Positions 16,854-24,393 of a stretch of DNA of 64,000 bases are shown in pieces. Below the pieces are notes generated by a model. It saw only the letters and a list, made by a program, of their open reading frames with translations. It did not search any database and was not told the origin of the DNA. Numbering within the stretch: position 1 is the first letter of the stretch; every line of letters starts with the position of its first letter. The DNA comes from Pseudoduganella umbonata (GTDB lineage: Bacteria; Pseudomonadota; Gammaproteobacteria; Burkholderiales; Burkholderiaceae_D). Where the stretch lies: contig NZ_JACHXS010000002.1 in assembly GCF_014192225.1 (NCBI RefSeq), forward strand, positions 1 through 64,000. The letters run 5' to 3'. Position numbers and translations under genes: made by a program.

Positions 16854-17585
16854 ATGGCGATGATCGACATCCAGAATATCAGTAAGTGGTATGGGCAATT
16901 CCAGGTGCTCGCCGATTGCACCACGCAAGTGGACAAAGGCGACGTGATGGTGATCTGCGGCCCTTCGGGATCCGGCAAATCCACGCTGATCAAGACCGTC
17001 AACGGCCTCGAACCGGTCCAGCGGGGCGAGATCGTTGTCGATGGCACGTCCGTGACCGCGCCCGGTACCAGCCTGCCGCAATTGCGCGCCCGGATCGGCA
17101 TGGTGTTCCAGAACTTCGAGTTGTTCCCGCACCTGTCGGTGCGCGAAAACCTGGCGCTTGGCCAGGTGAAGGTGTTGAAGCGTGCCCGCGACGAAGCCAA
17201 CGAACGGGGCCTCAGGTACCTCGATCGCGTCGGCCTGCTGGCGCAGCAGGACAAATACCCGGCCCAGCTGTCCGGCGGGCAGCAGCAGCGCGTGGCGATC
17301 GCGCGCGCGCTGTCGATGGATCCCGTGGCGATGTTGTTCGATGAACCCACCTCCGCGCTCGATCCGGAAATGATCAACGAAGTGCTGGACGTGATGGTCG
17401 GCCTGGCGCAGGACGGCATGACGATGATGGTGGTCACCCACGAGATGGGTTTCGCGCGCCGCGTGGCCAACCGCGTCGTGTTCATGGATGCGGGCCGCAT
17501 CGTCGAGGATTGCGGCAAGGATGAATTTTTCGGCGCGCCCCGCTCGGAGCGCGCCCGCGATTTCCTGGCCAGGATCCTCCACTGA
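16854..17585 (+). CDS. polar amino-acid ABC transporter ATPase (GlnQ/HisP type), orphan
   Basis: The 243-residue nucleotide-binding protein has Walker A GPSGSGKST, Q-loop VFQNFELFPHL, signature LSGGQQQRVAIAR, Walker B MLFDEPTSALDPE and H-loop VVTHEMGFARRVA. The wording FELFPHLSV and EMGFAR is typical of the glutamine/glutamate/arginine uptake ATPases. No permease or binding-protein gene adjoins it, so partners must be elsewhere. The start is ATG 16854; a second in-frame ATG follows two codons later, and the ribosome site is weak. The frame is open to 16704 but the upstream residues are not family-like. It is divergent from the dicarboxylate symporter. Confidence 0.87.
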   Translation: MAMIDIQNISKWYGQFQVLADCTTQVDKGDVMVICGPSGSGKSTLIKTVNGLEPVQRGEIVVDGTSVTAPGTSLPQLRARIGMVFQNFELFPHLSVRENLALGQVKVLKRARDEANERGLRYLDRVGLLAQQDKYPAQLSGGQQQRVAIARALSMDPVAMLFDEPTSALDPEMINEVLDVMVGLAQDGMTMMVVTHEMGFARRVANRVVFMDAGRIVEDCGKDEFFGAPRSERARDFLARILH

Positions 17586-17698
17586 GGATCAAGACCGGCA
17601 GAATGGCAGCTTCGCTGGCGAGTGGAGCCAGGCGGATGCAGCATGCAAGGGGGTAGAATACCGCATCCGTTTTCGACAGCGCTTTCCGAGACCCGCCA

Positions 17699-18751
17699 AT
17701 GTCCACCATCTTCGACGCCCCATCCTCCCTGACCATCATCCGCCCCGACGACTGGCACCTGCACCTGCGCGACGGCGCCACCATGGCCAGCGTGCTGCCG
17801 CACAGCGCGCGCCAGTTCGGCCGTGCGATCGTTATGCCGAACCTGAAGCCGCCGGTCACCACGGTCGCCCAGGCGGCCGCCTACCGCGACCGTATCCTGG
17901 CCGCGCTGCCGCCCGAGCTGTCGTTCGAGCCGCTGATGACGCTCTATCTCACCAATAACACCTCGCCGGACGAGATCCGCCGCGCTGCCGAGTCCGATTT
18001 CGTGCATGCCGTGAAGCTATACCCGGCCGGCGCCACCACCAATTCCGATGCCGGCGTCACCGATCTCGCCAATTGCTACAAGGTGCTGGAAGTAATGCAG
18101 GAAACCGGCTTGCCGTTCCTGGTGCACGGCGAAGTCACCGATGGCGACATCGACCTGTTCGACCGCGAGGCTGTGTTCATCGAGCGCGTGATGCGCCCGC
18201 TGCGCAAGAACTTCCCGGCACTGAACGTGGTGTTCGAGCACATCACCACCAAGGATGCGGCGCAGTACGTGGCCGAGGCCGAAGGCCCGATCGCCGCCAC
18301 GATCACCGCGCATCACCTGCTGTACAACCGCAACGAGATCTTCAAGGGCGGCATCCGTCCCCATTACTACTGCCTGCCGGTACTCAAGCGCGAAGAACAC
18401 CGCCTGGCGCTGGTCACGGCCGCCACCAGCGGCGACGAGCGCTTCTTCCTCGGCACCGACTCGGCGCCGCACGCGCAGGGCGCCAAGGAAGCGGCCTGCG
18501 GCTGCGCCGGCTGCTATACCGCGCTGCACGCGATGGAGCTGTACGCGGAGGCATTCGAACGCGCCGGCGCACTGGACAAGCTGGAGGCCTTTGCCAGCCT
18601 GAACGGCCCGGCGTTCTACGGCCTGGCGCCGAACGAAGGCACGATCACCCTCCAGCGCGAGCAGTGGACGCTGCCGCAAACGCTGCCGCTGGGCGAGCAG
18701 CAGGTGGTGCCGCTGAACGCCGGCGAAACCATCAACTGGAAGATGGTGTAA
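17699..18751 (+). CDS. pyrC: dihydroorotase, type II
   Basis: PyrC interconverts carbamoyl-aspartate and dihydroorotate, the third step of pyrimidine synthesis. The 350-residue length fits the Proteobacterial class. Zinc ligands are recognisable: HLHLRDG near residue 20, the carbamylated-lysine segment [29 protein letters not shown], and GTDSAPH near the end. A TAGAAT -10-like hexamer lies at 17654-17659. The next gene starts 16 nt after its stop and overlaps the one after that, so a three-gene transcript is possible. Confidence 0.95.
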   Translation: MSTIFDAPSSLTIIRPDDWHLHLRDGATMASVLPHSARQFGRAIVMPNLKPPVTTVAQAAAYRDRILAALPPELSFEPLMTLYLTNNTSPDEIRRAAESDFVHAVKLYPAGATTNSDAGVTDLANCYKVLEVMQETGLPFLVHGEVTDGDIDLFDREAVFIERVMRPLRKNFPALNVVFEHITTKDAAQYVAEAEGPIAATITAHHLLYNRNEIFKGGIRPHYYCLPVLKREEHRLALVTAATSGDERFFLGTDSAPHAQGAKEAACGCAGCYTALHAMELYAEAFERAGALDKLEAFASLNGPAFYGLAPNEGTITLQREQWTLPQTLPLGEQQVVPLNAGETINWKMV

Positions 18752-18767
18752 CGGCGCGTTCGAGCCG

Positions 18768-19583
18768 ATGTCGCCACTGTCCTTGCCCCCGGTCGACTGG
18801 TCGCGCCCCTGGTTCGACGCGGTGCGCCCGGCGGCGCAGACCATCGACGTGGCCGACGTCATCGGCACCTTCAGCGCCCGTGCCGCGGCGCTGGGGCTCG
18901 TCAACCATGCCGGCCTGCCGGTCCGCTTCGTGCCGCAGGCGGCGCTTCCCGACGGCACGGCCTATGAAGAGCACATCGGCGCGACCGGCTGCGTGCCCAC
19001 GCGCGACAACCTGCACGACTTCTTCAATGGCCTGGTGTGGCTCAGCTTCCCGCTCGTCAAGCGCGAGCTGAACGCCTTGCAGGCGGCGCAGATCGCGCGC
19101 GACGGCATTCGCGGCCAGCGTGGCCCGGCGCGCGACGCGGCCACGCTGTTCGATGAAAATGCGGCGCTGCTCGTGGTGTTGGATAATATGCAAGGCCGGG
19201 CGCTGGCCGACGCGCTGCGCAACCACCGCTGGCGCGAAGCATTCGTCGAGCGTGCCGGCGCATTCGGCACGCAGGCGCAAGTCTGGCTGTTCGGCCATGC
19301 GCTGATGGAAAAGCTGGTCGCGCCGTACAAGGCGATCACCGCGCATACGCTGGTGGTGGCCGCGCCGGCCCGGTATTTTGCAATGCCGCGCGATGAACAG
19401 CAGGCGTGGATCGATGCGCACGTGGCCGAACGCCTGCGCGAGACCGGTTTGCGCAAGGCCGATTTCACACCGCTGCCGGTGCTGGGCATTCCCGGCTGGT
19501 GGGCGCTGCAGGACGATGCTTTTTATGACGACACCACCGTGTTCCGCCCGAAGCGGAACGCACCCACTCTGGAGACATCATGA
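18768..19583 (+). CDS. DUF3025 domain protein
   Basis: The 271-residue cytosolic protein begins LPPVDWSRPWFDAV and contains YEEHIGATGCVPTRDNLHDFFNGLVWL.FP..K, the hallmark block of DUF3025. A second conserved block, RYFAMPRDEQQAWID, and a C-terminal PLPVLGIPGWW follow. No catalytic role is known to me for this family. Its stop overlaps the start of the following oxidoreductase by four bases (ATGA), which indicates translational coupling. It follows pyrC by 16 nt. Confidence 0.85.
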   Translation: MSPLSLPPVDWSRPWFDAVRPAAQTIDVADVIGTFSARAAALGLVNHAGLPVRFVPQAALPDGTAYEEHIGATGCVPTRDNLHDFFNGLVWLSFPLVKRELNALQAAQIARDGIRGQRGPARDAATLFDENAALLVVLDNMQGRALADALRNHRWREAFVERAGAFGTQAQVWLFGHALMEKLVAPYKAITAHTLVVAAPARYFAMPRDEQQAWIDAHVAERLRETGLRKADFTPLPVLGIPGWWALQDDAFYDDTTVFRPKRNAPTLETS

Positions 19584-20578
19584 CAGTACGAACGATACGC
19601 TGGGGCATCCTCGGCACCGGCAAGATCGCCAAGGCCTTCGCCACCGCGTTGAAGGACACGCCTGACGCTGTCCTCGCGGCGGTTGCGTCGAGGAGTGTTG
19701 ATAGCGCTACCGCGTTTGCCACCGAATTCGGCTCGCATGAACTGACGAAGAGCCACGGCAGCTACCAGGCGCTGGCCGACGATCCCGATGTCGATGCGAT
19801 CTACATCGCCACGCCCCATCCGATGCACCGCGAGAACGCGCTGATGTGCCTGAACGGTGGCAAGCACGTGCTGGTCGAGAAAGCCTTCACGGTCAACCGC
19901 CGCGAAGCCGAGGACATCGTGGCATTGGCGCGTGAGAAAAAGCTGTTTGCGATGGAAGCGATGTGGACCCGCTTCCAGCCTGCCGTGCTCGAAGCGAAGC
20001 GCATCGCGGCCAGCGGCGAGATCGGCGCCGTGGCCACCGTGCAGGGTGACCTGGGCTTTTTCTCGGACGCCGGGCCGGAGCACCGCCTGTTCAATCCGGC
20101 GCTGGGCGGCGGCTCGCTGCTGGACCTGGGCATCTACCCGCTGTCGATCGCGGCCTATTTCCTCGGCCCCGTCCAATCGGTGCAGGCGGTCGGCCAGCTC
20201 GGCCCGACAGGCGTGGACGTGCAATGCACCTTTGCGCTGCAGCACGAGCACGGCGGCGTGTCAGCCTGCACGGCCAGCCTGGCCGCACGCACGCCGGCCG
20301 AGTTCACGGTCAGCGGCAGCAAGGGCTTCGTGCGCCTGCACGGCCGCTTCCACAACACGGAAGAGTTAACGGTGGAACTGGACGACGGCAGCCGCCGCAC
20401 CCAGCGCGTGCCGCGCATCGGCAACGGCTATGCGCATGAAATCATCGAAGTGAACCGCTGCCTGCGCGAAGGGCTGACCGAAAGCCCGGTGATGCCGCTG
20501 GATGAGACGCTGGCGCTGATGGGCGTGCTGGACGACATGCGGCGGCAGATCGGCGTCGCCTACGACGCCGACCGCTGA
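19580..20578 (+). CDS. Gfo/Idh/MocA family oxidoreductase
   Basis: The 332-residue NAD(P)-dependent dehydrogenase has the N-terminal Rossmann motif WGILGTGKIAKAF. The family signature EKAFTVNRREAEDIV contains the catalytic lysine of the EKP-type motif, here EKA. AMEAMWTRFQPAV and GGGSLLDLGIYPLS lie in the substrate domain. Relatives include trans-1,2-dihydrobenzene-1,2-diol dehydrogenase-like and glucose-fructose oxidoreductase-like enzymes. The substrate is not identifiable. It is coupled to DUF3025 by a 4-bp overlap. Confidence 0.88.
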   Translation: MTVRTIRWGILGTGKIAKAFATALKDTPDAVLAAVASRSVDSATAFATEFGSHELTKSHGSYQALADDPDVDAIYIATPHPMHRENALMCLNGGKHVLVEKAFTVNRREAEDIVALAREKKLFAMEAMWTRFQPAVLEAKRIAASGEIGAVATVQGDLGFFSDAGPEHRLFNPALGGGSLLDLGIYPLSIAAYFLGPVQSVQAVGQLGPTGVDVQCTFALQHEHGGVSACTASLAARTPAEFTVSGSKGFVRLHGRFHNTEELTVELDDGSRRTQRVPRIGNGYAHEIIEVNRCLREGLTESPVMPLDETLALMGVLDDMRRQIGVAYDADR

Positions 20579-20893
20579 TCAGCGAACGCTGTTGTCGACG
20601 CGGCGCTTGCGTGGCAGCAGCAGCACGCCGGCGCCGACCAGCAGCATCGACCAGTTGGGCAGTGCCGTGTTCGCGCTGACGGCAGCCTGGGCCGCCGCCT
20701 GTTGGGTAACGCGCACGCGGTGCTCGCTGGACACGGAGGCGGCGGCCGGTACGGTTTGCGCAGCGCTGGCGCCCTGGGTGGCGGGCTGGGACAATGCGCT
20801 TGCCGCATCGGCTACTGGAGCTGGTGCCGCAATGGCCAGCGGTGCGGCAAATACCGCCAGGGCGAAAAGTAGAGACTGTTTAGTTTTTTGCAT
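20579..20893 (-). CDS. small secreted protein with C-terminal membrane anchor (PEP-CTERM-like, PEP motif missing)
   Basis: The 104-residue precursor has an N-terminal signal (MQKTKQSLLFALAVFAAPLAIAA), an Ala/Ser/Val-rich low-complexity middle, and a C-terminal hydrophobic span after LPNW (WSMLLVGAGVLLL) ending in PRKRRVDNSVR. The tripartite layout and GAGVLLLPRKRR mimic PEP-CTERM tails, but no Pro-Glu-Pro is present. It could be a variant sorting signal or a simple tail anchor. The start at 20893 is preferred because the signal begins there; an in-frame ATG at 20920 is possible. Its stop abuts the stop of the convergent Gfo/Idh/MocA gene. No function is known. Confidence 0.6.
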   Translation of the reverse strand: MQKTKQSLLFALAVFAAPLAIAAPAPVADAASALSQPATQGASAAQTVPAAASVSSEHRVRVTQQAAAQAAVSANTALPNWSMLLVGAGVLLLPRKRRVDNSVR

Positions 20894-21040
20894 GTATTTT
20901 TTGAGATGTATAAATTGCACGCAATTTTAATGTTGCACTGCACTCGAGACAACGTATTTATTCGATAAAGTATATGTACTGGGTTGCAGGGAAGTATTTT
21001 GTTGCATTGCGGCACAGTTTTTATTGGTGAAGGCATCGAA

Positions 21041-22258
21041 ATGTCCAATTTGCAACGTTCTCTCGACCTGAAAACGATTCTGCTGGCTACTGGCGTCGTG
21101 CTGACACTGGCGATGGGCGTGCGCCATGGCTTCGGTTTCTGGATGCAGCCGATCTCGCAGGAAAACGGCTGGAGCCGCGAAACGTATTCGCTGGCGATGG
21201 CCTTGCAGAACCTGCTGTGGGGTGCCTTCGGCCCGTTTGCCGGCATGGTCGCGGACCGCTGGGGCACCATGCGGGTAGTCCTGGTCGGCGCATTCGCCTA
21301 CATGGCCGGACTGGTCTGGATGGCCACCGTCACCGATCCGGTACTGTTCATCGCCGGTTCCGGCGTGCTGATCGGGCTGGGTCTTGCGTGCACCGCTTTT
21401 GGCGCCGTCAGCGGCATCATCGGCCGTGCCGCACCGCCGGAAAAACGCTCGTGGGCATTCGGTATTTCCGGCGCCGCCAGCTCGTTCGGCCAGTTCCTGC
21501 TGATGCCGGTCGAGCAGACGCTGATCACGCAGGTCGGCTGGCAAAACGCGCTGTACCTGCTGGCTGCCATCGTCGTGTTCCTGATGGTGCCGATGGCATT
21601 CCGGCTGCGTGAGCCGGCGGCGCAGGCGGTCGCGGGCCACAAGCAGGGCATCCGCGAAGCGCTGGGCGAGGCCTTGGGCAACCGCTCGTTCCTGCTGCTG
21701 GTGGCCGGATACTTCGTGTGCGGCTTCCAGCTCGTGTTCATCGGCGTGCACATGCCGGCCTACCTGAGGGACAAGGGCGTGGCCGATCCGAAGGTGGCCG
21801 TCACGGCGCTGGCGCTGATCGGCCTGTTCAACATCTTCGGTTCGTACTGGGCCGGCAAGCTCGGTGGCAGGCTGCCGAAGCGCTATCTGCTGTCGTTCAT
21901 CTACTTCGCCCGCGCCGGCGTGATCGCGCTGTTCATCGCGCTGCCGCTGTCGCCGCTGTCCGTGTACCTGTTCGCGGCGGCGATGGGCGTGCTGTGGCTG
22001 TCGACGGTGCCGCTGACGAACGGCATCATCGCCGGCGTGTTCGGCCTGTCGCACATGTCGATGCTGGCCGGCGTAGTGTTCTTCTCGCACCAGGTGGGCA
22101 GCTTCCTCGGCGTCTGGCTGGGCGGCTACCTGTTCGACCTGCAGGGCAGCTATGACCTCGTGTGGGCGATCTCGATCGGCCTCGGCGTGCTGGCCGGCCT
22201 GGCCAACCTGCCGATCGACGAGCGGGCGCTGGCGCGCCCGCAACTGAAGGTAGCGTGA
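21041..22258 (+). CDS. MFS transporter (oxalate/formate antiporter or monocarboxylate-like)
   Basis: The 405-residue protein has about 12 predicted membrane spans. The first-helix region MGVRHGFGFWMQPISQENGWSR and the loop GMVADRWGTMRV (MFS motif A variant) resemble OFA/monocarboxylate-type major-facilitator carriers. A gap region with charged residues separates the two halves near residue 200. The start at 21041 (MSNLQRS) has GGTGAAGG upstream. The upstream 150 bp are AT-rich. The substrate is unknown. It is followed by a small membrane-protein ORF behind a tandem ribosome-site repeat. Confidence 0.85.
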   Translation: MSNLQRSLDLKTILLATGVVLTLAMGVRHGFGFWMQPISQENGWSRETYSLAMALQNLLWGAFGPFAGMVADRWGTMRVVLVGAFAYMAGLVWMATVTDPVLFIAGSGVLIGLGLACTAFGAVSGIIGRAAPPEKRSWAFGISGAASSFGQFLLMPVEQTLITQVGWQNALYLLAAIVVFLMVPMAFRLREPAAQAVAGHKQGIREALGEALGNRSFLLLVAGYFVCGFQLVFIGVHMPAYLRDKGVADPKVAVTALALIGLFNIFGSYWAGKLGGRLPKRYLLSFIYFARAGVIALFIALPLSPLSVYLFAAAMGVLWLSTVPLTNGIIAGVFGLSHMSMLAGVVFFSHQVGSFLGVWLGGYLFDLQGSYDLVWAISIGLGVLAGLANLPIDERALARPQLKVA

Positions 22259-22314
22259 GGAGGACGGCATGAGGAGGACGGCTTGAGGAGGACGGCTTGA
22301 GGGAGGCGACATGA
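22259..22314 (+). repeat. 14-bp tandem repeat carrying Shine-Dalgarno-like cores
   Basis: Three copies of GGAGGACGGC(A/T)TGA are followed by a fourth, divergent GGGAGGCGACATGA. They start directly after the MFS stop codon and run into the ATG of the next small ORF. Each unit holds a GGAGG-like core, and the last one supplies the ribosome site and start codon. Confidence 0.85.
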
Positions 22315-22442
22315 TGACGCCGCGCTGGCGGCGGCTGCTGGGGTGGTGCCTCGTCGCCGTCGTGCTGGCGGCATGCTTCGCCGCCTACTTCCAGCCCGGC
22401 TTCCTGTTCGACATGGCGACGCGGATCGTCATGTGCTTCTGA
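22311..22442 (+). CDS. 43-residue single-span membrane protein
   Basis: This short frame encodes a basic start (MMTPRWRRLLGW), one hydrophobic segment (CLVAVVLAACFAAYF, about residues 13-27) and the tail QPGFLFDMATRIVMCF. A GGGAGG site lies five bases before the ATG. The frame sits in the same orientation 52 nt behind the MFS gene and ends 10 nt before the end of the convergent PEP-CTERM gene. Its basic/hydrophobic layout and good ribosome site argue that it is translated. I recall similar short proteins in other Betaproteobacteria but cannot confirm that here. Function unknown. Confidence 0.6.
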   Translation: MMTPRWRRLLGWCLVAVVLAACFAAYFQPGFLFDMATRIVMCF

Positions 22443-22452
22443 CCGGCCGCGT

Positions 22453-23295
22453 TCAGTTTCTGAAAACGACCGTGCGGGATTGGCGCGACAGTGCGATCAC
22501 GCCGGCGCCGGCCAGCAGCATCATCCAGATGCCCGGTTCGGGCACGGCAATCACCTCGATACCCAGCAGTTCCGTATAGCCCTGGTTGAGGATCTGCTGG
22601 TCGTAGCCGGGGCCATACAAGGTGAAATCGATATAGCTGGTCAGCAGGTCTTCGTTCCCGTACAGCAGGTACGAGTACTCGAAACGGAACTGGCCGCGCG
22701 GCCCGGTAAAGGCGTGGAATGCGCTGCCGTAGAACGATCCAGACGGATCGTAGTTCGTCCACCCGGGCAGCGCGACGGGCGTCCCGGAAGACATGTCCGC
22801 AAACACGGGCGGGGCCGGCGGCTGCAGCAGATCGGGGTATTCCGGCACCGGGCCGGGAACGTAATCGCCGCTCAGGTACAGGCTGGCCTGGAAGCCGGGC
22901 GCGCCGTCGATCAGGCGCGGCACTTCGGCGGGCAGCAGCGTGCCGATGACCCAGAATTGCGCGGTGTGCTCGCCGATCGCCGTCACATCGAGGTTGACCC
23001 GCGCCGCATCGCGCCAGTGGCCTTCGACATCGTAGCTCACGTCGCGAAAATGGGACGTCGTCTGCAAACCGTTTTCGATCACCACTTCGTCGCGCAAGGT
23101 GTACTCGAAGTTGAACCGGTTGCCGGTCTCCCAGAACGAAGAGCTGCTGGAAATCCATTCGCTGGTGTCGTCGATGCCGGTCGTGGCATGAACGGCAGTG
23201 AACGTCATCACCCGGGCGGCGAATGCGCCCGTGGCCGATGACAGCAACAAGCAAAGGCATGCCGACAGGCATGCAGGGCGTAGATATCGGAACAT
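22453..23295 (-). CDS. PEP-CTERM sorting-domain protein A
   Basis: The 280-residue precursor has a signal peptide (MFRYLRPACLSACLCLLLSS...AFA), a beta-rich mature part beginning RVMTFTAVHATTGIDD, and a C-terminal AVPEPGIWMMLLAGAGVIALSRQSR. The C-terminus combines the PEP-CTERM motif with a membrane span and Arg residues. Such proteins are cut by exosortase and released or attached with exopolysaccharide. GGGGAGG precedes the start at 23295; a longer frame to 23331 is less likely. The next upstream gene encodes a paralogue with the same GIDD block, PVPEYPDLLQPPAPPVFAD segment and tail. No enzymatic motif was recognised. Confidence 0.85.
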   Translation of the reverse strand: MFRYLRPACLSACLCLLLSSATGAFAARVMTFTAVHATTGIDDTSEWISSSSSFWETGNRFNFEYTLRDEVVIENGLQTTSHFRDVSYDVEGHWRDAARVNLDVTAIGEHTAQFWVIGTLLPAEVPRLIDGAPGFQASLYLSGDYVPGPVPEYPDLLQPPAPPVFADMSSGTPVALPGWTNYDPSGSFYGSAFHAFTGPRGQFRFEYSYLLYGNEDLLTSYIDFTLYGPGYDQQILNQGYTELLGIEVIAVPEPGIWMMLLAGAGVIALSRQSRTVVFRN

Positions 23296-23312
23296 GTCGA
23301 CCTCCCCGTAGT

Positions 23313-24158
23313 TCAGCGCGACCGGCGCCACGCTGCCAGCACGCCGGCCCCGGCGACCAGCATCATCCAGGTACCCGGCTCGGGCACCGGGAGCACGTCG
23401 ATGCCCAGGAATTCGCTGTAGCCCAGGTTCCGGGTACCCGCGTCGTAGCCCGGGCCATGGATCATGAACGCGGCCTGGTCGGACAACAGCTCTTCGTTCG
23501 CGTAGATCAGGTAAGAGTGGTCGTAGGCGGCGAGATCGCGCGGTGCAGTGAAGGTCTGGTGCACATTGGCGATGTAATGCAACTGCTCCGGGTCGTAATA
23601 GGCCGAGACGCTCAGGTCCACGGGCGTGCCGGACGAGGTATCCGCGAACACGGGCGGCGCAGGCGGTTGCACCAGGTCGGGGTACTCCGGCACGGTGCCC
23701 GGTGCGTAGCTGCCGCCGAGCGAGAGGAAGACCTGGAACGAAAGGTCGCCGCCGTCGACCAGCCGCGACATTTGCGTGGCGTCGAGCGTGCCGGTGACGG
23801 CGAACTGCACGCTGTGCGCCCCGCTGGCCATGCCGTCGACATTCAGCAGGGTCCAGTCGCGCATGTGGCCGGCCACGTCGTACGTCACGTCGCGGTAATG
23901 GTAGATGGACTGCATGCCGTTCTCGAAAACCACTTCGTCGCGCAGCGTGTAGGCGAAGTTATACCGTTCGCCATGTTCGATGAAGGTGCTGTCGGTCCAC
24001 TGGGTTTCGACGGCGTCGTCGATGCCGGTGGTGGCGGAGGTGGCGGTAAACGTCATGACCGGGGCGGCGAACGCGCCCGCGGTTGCAAATACCAGGGAAA
24101 GGCAGAGCAGAGACAGGCAGAGCAGGGACGGGAACGGCAAGCGCGGCGTTCGATGCAT
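23313..24158 (-). CDS. PEP-CTERM sorting-domain protein B (paralogue of A)
   Basis: The 281-residue precursor has a leucine-rich signal peptide and the mature start APVMTFTATSATTGIDD. The central block VPEYPDLVQPPAPPVFADTSSGTPVDL is shared with protein A, and the tail is VPEPGTWMMLVAGAGVLAAWRRSR. It ends 17 nt upstream of the start of gene A on the same strand, so the two form a unit that arose by tandem duplication. Neither carries a recognised catalytic domain. Exosortase and EPS genes must lie outside the window. Confidence 0.85.
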   Translation of the reverse strand: MHRTPRLPFPSLLCLSLLCLSLVFATAGAFAAPVMTFTATSATTGIDDAVETQWTDSTFIEHGERYNFAYTLRDEVVFENGMQSIYHYRDVTYDVAGHMRDWTLLNVDGMASGAHSVQFAVTGTLDATQMSRLVDGGDLSFQVFLSLGGSYAPGTVPEYPDLVQPPAPPVFADTSSGTPVDLSVSAYYDPEQLHYIANVHQTFTAPRDLAAYDHSYLIYANEELLSDQAAFMIHGPGYDAGTRNLGYSEFLGIDVLPVPEPGTWMMLVAGAGVLAAWRRSR

Positions 24159-24393
24159 GGCAACCCCCGGCGGTTATCGATTGATATTTTGATACTGCGA
24201 TTTTGGCAATGCGCCTACCAGCATATGCCAGGGCTTGCAGGCTGCAAGGACAATCGGTGTGGTGTTGTGTCCGCAATACTCGACAGGAAGTCCGGCACAT
24301 CATTGAGCAGGGATGAAAGGAGAAAATTTCCTTTGGGTAATGTGTTTATCTCTCAGGCCTCAGGCCGCTCAACCCTTCTGGAGCAAGTCTCAC

